Below are positions 1-6,952 of a stretch of 64,000 nt of DNA, piece after piece (position 1 is the first letter of the stretch; each line of letters opens with the position of its first letter). Below the pieces are notes generated by a model, which saw only the letters and a list, made by a program, of their open reading frames with translations, did no database searches and was not told the DNA's origin. Source of the stretch: Actinopolyspora xinjiangensis (GTDB lineage: Bacteria > Actinomycetota > Actinomycetes > Mycobacteriales > Pseudonocardiaceae); assembly GCF_900104475.1 (NCBI RefSeq), contig NZ_FNJR01000009.1:81697-145696 (forward strand), given 5' to 3'. A program made the position numbers and the translations under genes.

Positions 1-140
1 GCCAACGCTGCGAGATCGCCACCACCAACACCTGGGGACAAGCCCTCTACCTCGGCAACTACCTGCTCACCATCCTCGGCTGGGCCTTCGCCACCTTGTT
101 CGTCGCCGGATACACCGGCCTCATCCGCAAAAACACCTGA
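1..140 (+). CDS. C-terminal end of a membrane protein (partial)
   Basis: The window opens inside this gene. Reading codons from base 3 gives 45 residues ending at TGA 138-140. The tail holds one clear hydrophobic segment (YLLTILGWAFATLFVAGY) followed by a short basic end (LIRKNT), so it is probably the last membrane helix of a larger protein. I do not recognise the family. It lies on the far side of the Nudix gene from the integrase remnant, so it probably belongs to the same integrative element that extends to the left of the window. Confidence 0.5.
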   Translation, partial: QRCEIATTNTWGQALYLGNYLLTILGWAFATLFVAGYTGLIRKNT

Positions 141-310
141 CCAACTACTGCGCGGCAAAACGGGCACAGCCAGATACAGAAACCACGCGACGGACGCGAC
201 AACCCACCCCACAGGAAGTCGCCCGGCAAAGAAATCCCCTACGAAGCCCCGACCTCACGAGAACACACCCCCAACCACCCACGACGCCGAACCGAACCGG
301 CGTGCGAGTA

Positions 311-382
311 GTGAATCTCCTCGGAGGTCCCTGCCGCAGGGGCGGCCTTGATGAAGAAAAAAACTCTACACACGCACACCGG
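311..382. repeat. Duplicated 3'-flank repeat, copy A
   Basis: About 72 bp that recur, roughly 80 percent identical with small gaps, at 3261-3341. The best conserved part is TTGATGAAGAAAAAAACTCT followed by a CACAC-rich stretch. Each copy sits just past the stop codon of a leftward cargo gene (Nudix here, the HTH-FGE gene there). Read rightward, each could start a short peptide MKK(K/R), but the frames then diverge, so coding is doubtful. It may be a shared 3' element or a leftover of duplication between the two tandem elements. Confidence 0.6.
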
Positions 383-415
383 GGATGAGTCGATCAGTGG
401 CCCATTCGGCGGTGG

Positions 416-886
416 TCAGCTGAGATACGGCTCGGAACGTTCCTGCAACGCGTGCTCGATGCGCATCCGCATCGTGGGGTGCATGGTCAGCGAATCCAGC
501 TCCGCGGGTTGGATCCAGTGCACGCGGCGGCTCTCACCGCTGGGCCGTAGTCGTCCTTCCACCGGTCGGGCGGTGAACACGATCGAGAACTCCTGGCGGA
601 CCTCGCCGTCGTCGTAGGCGATCACGTGTCGCGGGTCGGAGTAGATGCCGACGATGCCGGTGATCTCCACCGTCAGCCCGGTCTCCTCGGCAACCTCGCG
701 CAGGGCGGCTTGGCGGGTGGTCTCGCCGAGATCCTGCGCCCCGCCGGGCAGGGCCCACAGCTCGTTGTCGGTGCGCTCGATCAACAGCACACGGCCGGAC
801 TCGTCACGGACCACCACGGCCACCGCCACCACCAGACTGTTGACGGCCGGGGCCTGCGGATCGCCGTAGTAGTCCCGCTTGCTCAT
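416..886 (-). CDS. Nudix hydrolase
   Basis: 156 residues. The Nudix box is complete at about residues 49-71: G, five residues, E, seven residues, then REVAEETGL, which supplies the Mg-binding glutamates. Such enzymes cleave nucleoside diphosphate-X compounds; the substrate cannot be read from the sequence. Neighbours are a membrane-protein tail and an integrase remnant. The pSAM2 immunity factor Pif is also a Nudix-motif protein carried by an actinomycete integrative element, so an immunity or regulatory role in the element is possible; this is inference. The upstream 887-950 gap probably holds its promoter. Confidence 0.85.
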   Translation of the reverse strand: MSKRDYYGDPQAPAVNSLVVAVAVVVRDESGRVLLIERTDNELWALPGGAQDLGETTRQAALREVAEETGLTVEITGIVGIYSDPRHVIAYDDGEVRQEFSIVFTARPVEGRLRPSGESRRVHWIQPAELDSLTMHPTMRMRIEHALQERSEPYLS

Positions 887-950
887 GGTCCCTGCCTCTC
901 AGATCAACGCCGAAGCACCATCCAACACAGCACCTAGACAGTCTGGTCCG

Positions 951-1175
951 GACTACGTCTCACGACAGGGACAGCTTACCCGGGTGACTTCGCACGTGTT
1001 CCGCAAGACTGCGGCCACGGTGCCGGATGAGGCGGGGTTGAGTGCTCGCCGGATCGCCGATCAGCTGGGGCACTCGCGGCCGTCGCTGACTCAGGACGTG
1101 TACCTGGGGCGTAAGGCGGTCACCGAGGACACGGCCACAGCGCTGGAAACGGTCTTCGACAGCGAGTCAGAGTAG
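951..1175 (+). pseudogene. Tyrosine integrase, C-terminal remnant
   Basis: The last 65-70 residues match the catalytic end of pSAM2-type tyrosine recombinases. TSHVFRKTAATV gives the H-x-x-R pair, then comes IADQLGH, then QDVYLGRKAV with the nucleophilic tyrosine. The N-terminal arm-binding domain and the first catalytic arginine are missing; upstream sequence runs straight into the Nudix promoter region with no integrase homology. The gene therefore cannot make a working enzyme unless complemented. Its last 20 codons and 3' flank are duplicated at 5569. Homology starts at about 951-975; the left boundary is approximate. Confidence 0.8.
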
Positions 1176-1197
1176 TTCTGTGTGGGTAAAGTGTGGC

Positions 1198-1218
1198 AGT
1201 GATCTTGAACTGATCACT
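1198..1218 (+). terminator. Hairpin after the integrase remnant
   Basis: AGTGATC and GATCACT form a 7-bp stem around the loop TTGAACT, 23 bases past the integrase stop. There is no T-tract. In copy 2 the first stem base is G (5654), which still allows a G-U pair. It may be a terminator or an integrase or excisionase site; the sequence does not decide. Confidence 0.4.
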
Positions 1219-1242
1219 TAGCAACCCTCTGACCTGGCCTTT

Positions 1243-1280
1243 TGGTGGGCCGCCAGGGACTCGAACCCTGAACCCGTGGA
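1243..1280. other. Attachment site copy: 38 bp of the tRNA-Lys 3' end
   Basis: These 38 bases equal 5699-5736, the CCA end, T-arm and part of the anticodon stem of the intact tRNA-Lys gene. Integrases of this class recombine within the 3' half of a tRNA gene, so this is the expected att core. It lies right after an integrase tail, as the second copy does. Beyond base 1280 the tRNA sequence is lost, so this is an att remnant and not a tRNA gene. Confidence 0.8.
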
Positions 1281-1440
1281 GTAATGATCCATCGCTGTCA
1301 TCCGCTGTCGGCGAGGCTCGATCACTGTCGTGCGCTGTGACGGAACATCGATCAGCATATCCGTTGCGGGTGGGTGTCAGTCGTTGTCTGTCATCGTTTC
1401 GTACACGTAAAGTGCACTCATGATCTTGAGCTGACCGACA
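1281..1440. other. Possible integrase arm-binding region at the left end of the second element
   Basis: Short repeats of the type ATCGCTGTC, ATCCGCTGTC, ATCACTGTC and GTGCGCTGTG lie between 1290 and 1345, resembling arm-type site arrays beside att sites. At 1407-1434 the pattern GTAAAGTG, six bases, TGATCTTGAGCTGA copies, with the same spacing, the pattern at 1186-1213 (there TGATCTTGAACTGA). This marks the other flank of the att site. No gene is seen here. Confidence 0.5.
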
Positions 1441-2019
1441 GCTCGATCTCCACTCCGCGCAGAAAACACGGCCACTAACCGAGAGCCGCTCCAGTCCCCT
1501 CCCACATCCGGCACCCAGCCGCTTCCAACGGGTAAGCCGGGGAGTCAAGAGCAACCAGCCACGAACGTAACCCGGCATTACTCTTGGAGTCCCCAGGGCT
1601 CTCTTGACGCCCCGGTTTGGCCGCCTTCCTCCAACCGCGGACGTGAGAGAGGACTCACTGCTAGCTAGAGATTAGGGGACGGTCCTTCGCATTTTCTGTC
1701 GTCGTTGGTCAGTCATCGCCACACGTCGAGACAGAGGGCATAAGCGTTTTTTACATAACGATATTAGTGAACATTATCGTTGATTCCCGAAGACAAACAC
1801 CCCCAGAAAGATCAACATTAAATACTCAATCTCCAGTGAAACCATTAGCCTGAATGGCTCATCGTTTAGCACGACAGACAATCACTCTGTCAATATAAAA
1901 TAACGGATATCACATGTTATTTTAGTTTCATGCGCAACACTCGATCGAAGTATTTCCATCACAGGAAAAATTAGTAAATTAATCTTCCGCAAGGCAGGAA
2001 CAGTCAAAAGGAGCAACAA
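1441..2019. other. Non-coding stretch entering an A+T-rich island
   Basis: I see no gene. An imperfect inverted repeat pairs GGGGAGTCAAGAG (1539-1551) with CTCTTGACGCCCC (1601-1613). From about 1740 the composition becomes visibly A+T-rich. AACGATA (1757-1763) and TATCGTT (1775-1781) form a small inverted repeat that could be an operator or promoter element for the secreted-protein gene starting at 2020. Confidence 0.45.
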
Positions 2020-2480
2020 GTGCTTTTGCGTCGTATTGGACAAACACTCGTGGGGTTAACAGCTGCTACCCTTGTGGGAATAGCACCCACCGCCGTTGCT
2101 AATGCTACCCCCAGGATACTACTAATTCTTCTGATAACGCTAAAATTCCAGCTTGGATTGGAAGCGGAAACAACGACCTAAGCAATGGTTATTTTGTCAC
2201 GAATTTTTACGGGACAGATGCAACTATCAGCAATGTCAATAACAGCTACAGTAAAAGCGACGGAGCCACTGCACATATCAGGTTCGGATGGGAACGCGTA
2301 AACTCTGACGGTACTAATCCGCATGACCTTCGCTGGAGTTCCAGAACTTGGTATGTCGACTCTGGAGAGACAGTAACAGAAACCTTTACCCCTAACGCTC
2401 CAAGGCAAAATACCTGCATGCGTGGTGTTATGCACGATATAAACGCAGACTATGTATTTTCTACCAGGGTCGTTTGTTAA
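2020..2480 (+). pseudogene. Secreted protein of unknown family, frameshifted after the signal peptide
   Basis: GTG 2020 has a good ribosome site (AAAAGGAG) and encodes a signal peptide (MLLRRIGQTLVGLTAATLVG, then IAPTAVANA). Immediately after the cleavage region, at the run of five C bases at 2108-2112, the frame is lost. One extra C would restore it into a 120-residue reading frame that is Asn-, Ser- and Thr-rich, has two cysteines near the end, and stops at TAA 2478-2480. The whole protein would be about 153 residues. This is a pseudogene, a sequencing error or slippage-controlled expression. No family recognised. Base composition is far more A+T-rich than the backbone. Confidence 0.65.
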
Positions 2481-2492
2481 TATAATTTAAGC

Positions 2493-2528
2493 AGCAGTGG
2501 TGCTTTTTTTCAGGTGAGCACCACTGCT
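2493..2528 (+). terminator. Hairpin terminator
   Basis: AGCAGTGGTGCT (2493-2504) and AGCACCACTGCT (2517-2528) form a perfect 12-bp stem. The loop starts with a run of T. It lies 13 bases after the secreted-protein stop and 16 bases before the VanZ-like start. Confidence 0.6.
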
Positions 2529-2544
2529 TGCATAGTAATGCTGT

Positions 2545-3096
2545 ATGATCAAGGACATGTTGTCCATATTTGTCAAATCACTCATCACCCCGGCAACGAT
2601 AGCGATATTCATAATCATCCTTGCAATATCTCTCGTCTTTAGCTTTTTTTTGGCTCGATACAGCGTCGGATTTAAGGTTCCTCTTTATGTCAGCTCGGCG
2701 GCGCTTGCGTTTGTTTTTGCCGTAACTCTTTCTCCTTCCGGGGTCAACAGCGGTTCAGTAATTTGCGCGATTCATTTCCCATCAAACACCGGACTAGCAG
2801 ACCTTCCATCCATTACTGAGCAGTCGGCGAATTCTTTGATGCTTGCACCATTTGGTTTTTTTGCAGCGCTTTCTTTTAGAAAATGGTGGATTTCACCGCT
2901 TGCGCTGCCACTGATCCCTGCCATAATCGAGACGATGCAAATGCTGATTCCAGCCATAGGAAGAAGCTGCACTATCCAAGATGGATTCGACAATCTAACA
3001 GGAGGAATACTGGGAGCCACCTTCGGATTGCTTTTTCGTTTTCTTTTTTCGATTATTTACACCAACAAAAACAAGAACTTTGCCGAACAGGGCTGA
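2545..3096 (+). CDS. VanZ-like membrane protein
   Basis: 183 residues with four to five hydrophobic segments. The C-terminal half shows the VanZ-like pattern: a helix with NSLMLAPFGF, then PAIIETMQMLIPAIGRSC, a conserved Asp-Asn (DGFDNLTGG) and a last helix. VanZ-family proteins are membrane proteins; VanZ itself gives low-level teicoplanin resistance by an unclear route, and most relatives have no known role. Codon use is A+T-rich and unlike the chromosome, indicating recent transfer as element cargo. It follows the secreted-protein gene in the same direction but is separated from it by a hairpin. Confidence 0.75.
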   Translation: MIKDMLSIFVKSLITPATIAIFIIILAISLVFSFFLARYSVGFKVPLYVSSAALAFVFAVTLSPSGVNSGSVICAIHFPSNTGLADLPSITEQSANSLMLAPFGFFAALSFRKWWISPLALPLIPAIIETMQMLIPAIGRSCTIQDGFDNLTGGILGATFGLLFRFLFSIIYTNKNKNFAEQG

Positions 3097-3260
3097 AATA
3101 TACTTGTTTTTGCCGTGAACAGCTGGGTGGGTGGCTACGTCGCGGGCACGGTGGCGTATCCGTAGGAAGTGGCCGGGTGAGGGCGTCCGTAGCGGGACCG
3201 GATTTCGCGGGAACACGTGCCCGACCGGCCCCGGTGCCAGGTCGTACCGATGTGCCGAGG

Positions 3261-3341
3261 GTGAGCTTCCTCGGCGGCCTCTGCCGTGGTGTCGGGCCGC
3301 CCTTGATGAAGAAAAGAAACTCTACACACACGCACACTGGG
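3261..3341. repeat. Duplicated 3'-flank repeat, copy B
   Basis: Partner of 311-382. The shared core is CTTGATGAAGAAAA, then AAACTCTACACAC, then GCACAC. It ends about 22 bases past the stop of the leftward HTH-FGE gene. Confidence 0.6.
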
Positions 3342-3362
3342 GCTGCGCGTGTGGCTCGTTGT

Positions 3363-4317
3363 TTACCTGTTCAACAGACGTTCCATCGCTTCGGCTGAGA
3401 CCGCGCATCGGAAACCTGTGTCGTCGTCGCACATCGTCTCGGCCGCGTCGTTGAACGAAGACGGCGTGGCACGGTCGAACGGGCTCGTCCAGGCGCCACC
3501 GCGTAGTTCTCGACGGCCTGGCCGGGACGCGGTGGAGAACCACTCCCACACGTTGCCGCACATGTCGTAGGTGCCGTATGGGCTCACGCCGCTTTGGTAA
3601 CGGCCAACGGGTGTAGTGGCGCCTATACCGCTTTCCCGCACGTTGCATTTGGCCGGGGTCGGCTGATCGCCCCATGGGTAGACCATGCCACGGGTACCGC
3701 GGGCTGCTTTCTCCCACTGCTGCGCCGTCGGAAGTTCCTTGCCCGCCCAATGCGCGTAGGCGGTGGCATCCTTCCAAGTCACGAACACCACGGGATGGTC
3801 GGCGAGTTCGGCGGGATACTGCTCCTCCGGCCAGTGCCCCGGTGGGGTGTGTCCGGTCGCTGCGGTGAACCGCGCGTATTCGGCGTTGCTGACCGGGTGT
3901 ACGTCGATGTAGTAGGCCGGAACCCAGACCGGCTCGTTACTCGGTCCGGAGAGAAACACGCTGGCATCGACCTTGACCATCAGGCTGCCGTCGCTCGGGT
4001 GGCGTACCTGGGTGCTGCCGATCAGCTCGGTCGCTTCGGAGGAGCCACCAACCAAGCGCCCATCGGTGAGGTACTTGAATCGGGCTTGCGTGTCGGAGTC
4101 GCTGCCGTGTCGGAGTCGCTGCGTTGCAGGCAGGTGTCCAGCGCTGCTTGGTTCACTGGACGTGGGGTGACGTTCTCCCCCGCTGCTTCTCACTTCGAGA
4201 TCATTCGTTCGTTGACGCCAAGAGAGCGGCGAATTCCCGAAGGCTCATCCGCATGGCGTTACGTAGCGCGCGGACCTCGATTCCCGTCCACTGCTGAACT
4301 GTCGCCAATTGCCGCAT
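3363..4317 (-). pseudogene. HTH-FGE-sulfatase (SUMF1/EgtB/PvdO-like) fusion gene, N-terminus broken
   Basis: The intact part (3363 to about 4193) encodes an FGE/SUMF1-like domain: FLSGPSNEPVWVPAYYIDVH, HPVVFVTWKDA, ELPTAQQWEKAARGTRG, VYPWG, ESGIGATTPVGRYQSG, DMCGNVWEW and a GFRC end. Upstream, from ATG 4317, another frame gives MRQLATVQQWTG then EVRALRNAMRMSLREFAALL, the start of an XRE-type HTH. After a frame change come RMISK, a TGA where relatives have Trp, then EAAGENVTPRPVNQAALDTC. So the HTH and linker are split over three frames and only the catalytic-type domain remains open. The usual two-cysteine catalytic centre of true FGE is not obvious. Confidence 0.75.
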
Positions 4318-4347
4318 CTCCCCTGTGCCGCTGTTCTACAGGGGAGA
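4317..4347 (-). promoter_or_regulatory. Inverted repeat at the start of the HTH-FGE gene
   Basis: TCTCCCCTGT (4317-4326) and ACAGGGGAGA (4338-4347) are perfect 10-base arms around an 11-base centre. The inner arm supplies the ribosome site (AGGGGAG) just before ATG 4317. It could be an operator for the HTH protein itself or an RNA hairpin masking the ribosome site. Confidence 0.5.
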
Positions 4348-4368
4348 GTAACGGCTCCATCCCTCGCG

Positions 4369-5145
4369 TCACACCTGTTCAGGTGGGATATCGGTGTAAA
4401 GTTCGCGGAGTTCGTGAATCGCCTTGTGGTCCGTGTTCCACTCGACGCCTTCGATCGACGCGATCGGCCGAACTCCGGTGGCCGCGTTGGTCGCGAAGGC
4501 AGCTTCCATGTTCGCGAGGTCGGCGAGGGTCACGGGCTCGGTGGTGATGGGCTTGTCGAGAGCCTGGTTGATCAGGCGCATGGTGGTACCGGGGAGCATC
4601 TCGGACCGTGGCCAGATGGTCTGTCCGTCACGGATGAATCCGATGTTCGACGTCGCGATTTCGGAGATCGTCCCGTCCGGGTTGAGGAACAACACATCGT
4701 CGAAACCTTCGCGCTGCGCGGTCCGCCGGTGCCGCATCGCGCCGTAAAGCCCGACGTGCTTCACCTTCGGCTCCTCGCGGGAGTACGAAGCTGCTTGCAA
4801 CCGCCAGGGGCTCGGCTCTCCACGGCTGGCTTCGCGGGCGGTCACGAGCACGTGGGGCTCGGCATCGGAGCCGATCGTTCCCAGATTTAGGGAGGGATCG
4901 AAGACGGTCACTCGCGCCACGGTCCGCTCCTCTCCGGTGAGCATGTTTCGGACGTAGGCGCGTACCCGGTCGGTGTCGAGCTCGGTATTGAACAAACGGC
5001 GGCAGTCATGTGCCAGACGTTGCAGGTGGAGCGACAGACCGCGCACCTTGCCACTTTCGACCAGCATCGATGTGAAGTGCCCGTAGTTCGTCAACGCAAG
5101 GGTCTTGATCTGGTCAAGCGTGGCGGGGGTGCCGTTCAGTTCCAT
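4369..5145 (-). CDS. Aminotransferase class IV (PLP-dependent)
   Basis: The start at 5145 (MELNGTPATL) gives 258 residues; an upstream ATG at 5193 would add 16 residues without homology. It belongs to the branched-chain aminotransferase / aminodeoxychorismate lyase fold class: the likely PLP lysine is in VKHVG near residue 129, followed by RHRRTAQREGFDD and a TISEIATSNIGF motif that positions the cofactor. The substrate is unknown. It lies upstream of the broken HTH-FGE gene on the same strand; the pair looks like element cargo. Three AAGTTCAG repeats precede it. Confidence 0.8.
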   Translation of the reverse strand: MELNGTPATLDQIKTLALTNYGHFTSMLVESGKVRGLSLHLQRLAHDCRRLFNTELDTDRVRAYVRNMLTGEERTVARVTVFDPSLNLGTIGSDAEPHVLVTAREASRGEPSPWRLQAASYSREEPKVKHVGLYGAMRHRRTAQREGFDDVLFLNPDGTISEIATSNIGFIRDGQTIWPRSEMLPGTTMRLINQALDKPITTEPVTLADLANMEAAFATNAATGVRPIASIEGVEWNTDHKAIHELRELYTDIPPEQV

Positions 5146-5195
5146 ACCGGCCACCTTCCCACTCCACGTGCGCTGACTGAAGCTGTGCTGCACCG

Positions 5196-5239
5196 AAGTT
5201 CAGGGAAAGTTCAGCACGTCAGATTCGGCAGAAGTTCAG
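5196..5239 (-). promoter_or_regulatory. Triple direct repeat upstream of the aminotransferase
   Basis: AAGTTCAG occurs at 5196-5203, 5207-5214 and 5232-5239. The first two are one helical turn apart. They lie 50-95 bases upstream of the aminotransferase start and downstream of the truncated GntR gene, so they may be a regulator-binding array. Function is inferred from position only. Confidence 0.4.
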
Positions 5240-5331
5240 TGGAGAGGTGGGGGCAGGCCAGTACCCAACGGGCGGTTCATGCCGCAATCTTGAACCATGA
5301 CAGCGCGACGGAAAGAACTCCGGGAGCGGGC

Positions 5332-5571
5332 TCACCGCTGTTGTTCCAGGGCGTCCAAGCGGGCGGACAGGTCCGCGACCGTGGCTTGTAACTCGGCGAC
5401 AGCCGAAGCGAGGTCCTTGCTCTTCGGTACGGGTTCGGGGACCGAGTTCACGAACGTCCCCACGGAGGGTGTGGTCGTGATCCAACCGTCCTCCTCCAGG
5501 GCGCTCAACGCCTTCTGTGCGGTCCCGAGTGCGACCTCGTACTTCTCGGCGACTCCGCGGTTGCTGGGAAG
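5332..5571 (-). pseudogene. GntR-family regulator, N-terminally truncated
   Basis: The reading frame runs from the repeat junction at about 5571 down to TGA 5332-5334. It encodes LPSNRGVAEKYEVALGTAQK, then ALSALEEDGWITTTPSVGTF, the second half of a GntR winged helix, followed by a coiled-coil-like tail ending ARLDALEQQR. The first 30 or so residues, including the first helices of the DNA-binding domain, are gone exactly where the 168-bp direct repeat begins (5569). Recombination that placed the integrase tail here must have removed them. Confidence 0.75.
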
Positions 5572-5736
5572 GCGGTCACCGAGGACACGGCCACAGCGCT
5601 GGAAACGGTCTTCGACAGCGAGTCAGAGTAGTTCTGTGTGGGTAAAGTGTGGCGGTGATCTTGAACTGATCACTTAGCAACCCTCTGACCTGGCCTTTTG
5701 GTGGGCCGCCAGGGACTCGAACCCTGAACCCGTGGA
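5569..5736. repeat. 168-bp direct repeat, copy 2 (integrase tail plus att)
   Basis: Second copy of 1113-1280. Bases 5569-5631 encode the last 20 integrase residues (KAVTEDTATALETVFDSESE) and stop; the rest is its 3' flank and the 3' half of the tRNA-Lys gene. Here the repeat continues into the complete tRNA, so this is the end attached to the chromosome. Confidence 0.9.
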
Positions 5737-5774
5737 TTAAAAGTCCACTGCTCTGCCCATTGAGCTAACGGCCC
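5699..5774 (-). tRNA. tRNA-Lys (UUU), CCA encoded
   Basis: Read leftward from 5774. The acceptor strand GGGCCGT pairs with GCGGCCC before discriminator A and an encoded CCA (5699-5701). The anticodon arm GTGGACTTTTAATCCAC places TTT as anticodon, and the T-loop is GGTTCGAGTCC. The 73-nt body fits a normal cloverleaf. Its 3' end is the attachment site used by the integrative elements on the left; the gene remains intact because integration restores it. Confidence 0.95.
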
Positions 5775-5849
5775 GCAAGCTACAGGCTACAGGGAACCGT
5801 TGATCTTGTGCAGCGCCGGGCGGGAGTGTTTCCGCCCGGCGAGCCGACA

Positions 5850-6806
5850 TCAACCGCGTGCGAGCGCGGGTTCCGGTTCCACGACCTTCCTGCCACCGGC
5901 GCGTTCGTTCCAGCCGAGTCCGGTGATCATCACGACCAGCAGCACGAAACCCACCCATTGGGTGAGAGTCAGCGTCTCCCCCAACACGCCGACTCCGACG
6001 ATGGCCGCGGTGGCGGGAAACGAGAGCTCCGCCAGTGTGGCCCGGGCCGCCGGGGTGGTACGCAGCCCGAGGTAGTACAAGCTGAGTGCCAGCAGCCCCG
6101 GAATCAACGCGAGCAGCAGCAGGCCGCCGATGTTGGCCCAGCCCACCGCCAGTGCGTCACCGATGTTCGAGAGCCCTTCGGGGATCGAACCGTCCCGGAG
6201 CAACAGCACCAGCGCCACCGTGGGCAGCCCGATCGAGTAGCGCAACGTGGTCACCTCCACGGGAGCGAGTTCACGGCTGAGCACTCGGCCGAACACCGTT
6301 CCGGCGGCCCACAGGGCGGCGGCACCCAGCGCCAGCAGCGCGGGAACCAACCGCGAGACGCTCACCTGCACGGGGTCCGGGAACGCCAGCAGCCACGCAC
6401 CCGCCAACGCGGGCAGCGCGAAGGCCAGGTATCCGCGGCGGAACCCCTCTCGCAGCAGCAGGAACGAGGCCAACGCGGCGAACACCGGCTGCAGTTTCTG
6501 CAGCACCACGGGAGTGACCGGATCGCCGTAGCCGAACGCGGCGGTGAACAATATCGTGGCCAGCGCGGAGGTACCGGCCCCCACTACCAGTGCCGCCGCC
6601 CGGTGCCGACCCCGAGACCGAGCGAAGGCGCGCCACGCGCGGGGCAGCAGCGGCACCAGCAGCAGTGTGACGATCAGGTGCTCGCACAGCACCACGGTCG
6701 TGCTCGGCAGGCTGTTCGCCAGCGGCATCCGCCACAGTGCGTCGGTCCCCCACATCGCTGTGGCGATCGCGACCAACCAGGTACGGTCGCGCCCCGAATC
6801 AGTCAT
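5850..6806 (-). CDS. EamA/DMT-family transporter
   Basis: 318 residues, almost entirely hydrophobic, with about ten membrane helices arranged as two homologous halves of five, as in EamA (drug/metabolite) transporters. Features such as LQKLQPVFAALASFLLLREG and the second-half LAELSFPATAAIVGVGVLGE are the typical helix-loop glutamate patterns of each half. Probably exports a small metabolite; substrate not predictable. It stands alone, read toward the tRNA-Lys gene, and marks the first chromosomal gene beyond the integration site. It ends with a short cytoplasmic tail. Confidence 0.85.
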   Translation of the reverse strand: MTDSGRDRTWLVAIATAMWGTDALWRMPLANSLPSTTVVLCEHLIVTLLLVPLLPRAWRAFARSRGRHRAAALVVGAGTSALATILFTAAFGYGDPVTPVVLQKLQPVFAALASFLLLREGFRRGYLAFALPALAGAWLLAFPDPVQVSVSRLVPALLALGAAALWAAGTVFGRVLSRELAPVEVTTLRYSIGLPTVALVLLLRDGSIPEGLSNIGDALAVGWANIGGLLLLALIPGLLALSLYYLGLRTTPAARATLAELSFPATAAIVGVGVLGETLTLTQWVGFVLLVVMITGLGWNERAGGRKVVEPEPALARG

Positions 6807-6952
6807 TCGATCAACATAGCGCGATCGCGCAGCGTTACGCGCCCTCGACGGGAACGATCCTCGTCACACTCGCCCCGGCCACGGACACGCCACTTCACCC
6901 GTCAGAGCGAAGGATCACCAACCGGCCCGGCGAATCGCGTAGAACTCGGCGT

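Larger units (their letters stand above)
1113..1280. repeat. 168-bp direct repeat, copy 1 (integrase tail plus att)
   Basis: Identical to 5569-5736 at every base I could compare except A1198 versus G5654. It contains the last 20 codons of the integrase, its 3' hairpin and a copy of the 3' part of tRNA-Lys. The constant offset is 4456 bp. Similarity stops abruptly at 1281, where the full tRNA continues in copy 2. Such near-identity implies a recent duplication or tandem integration. Confidence 0.9.

Noticed and set aside
1243-1280. Second tRNA-Lys gene
   Set aside because: Only the 3' 38 bases are present; after 1280 the sequence no longer matches a tRNA.
1120-1578. 152-residue minus-strand frame at the att site
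   Set aside because: Runs through the tRNA fragment and integrase tail; no ribosome site and no family match.
2178-2435. 85-residue minus-strand frame
   Set aside because: It opposes the frameshifted secreted-protein gene, which has a signal peptide and ribosome site in the plus direction.
1-5774. Possible phage-defence island in the accessory region
   Set aside because: No nuclease, restriction, CRISPR, toxin or helicase gene was found; Nudix, VanZ-like, FGE-like and aminotransferase genes alone do not make a known defence system.
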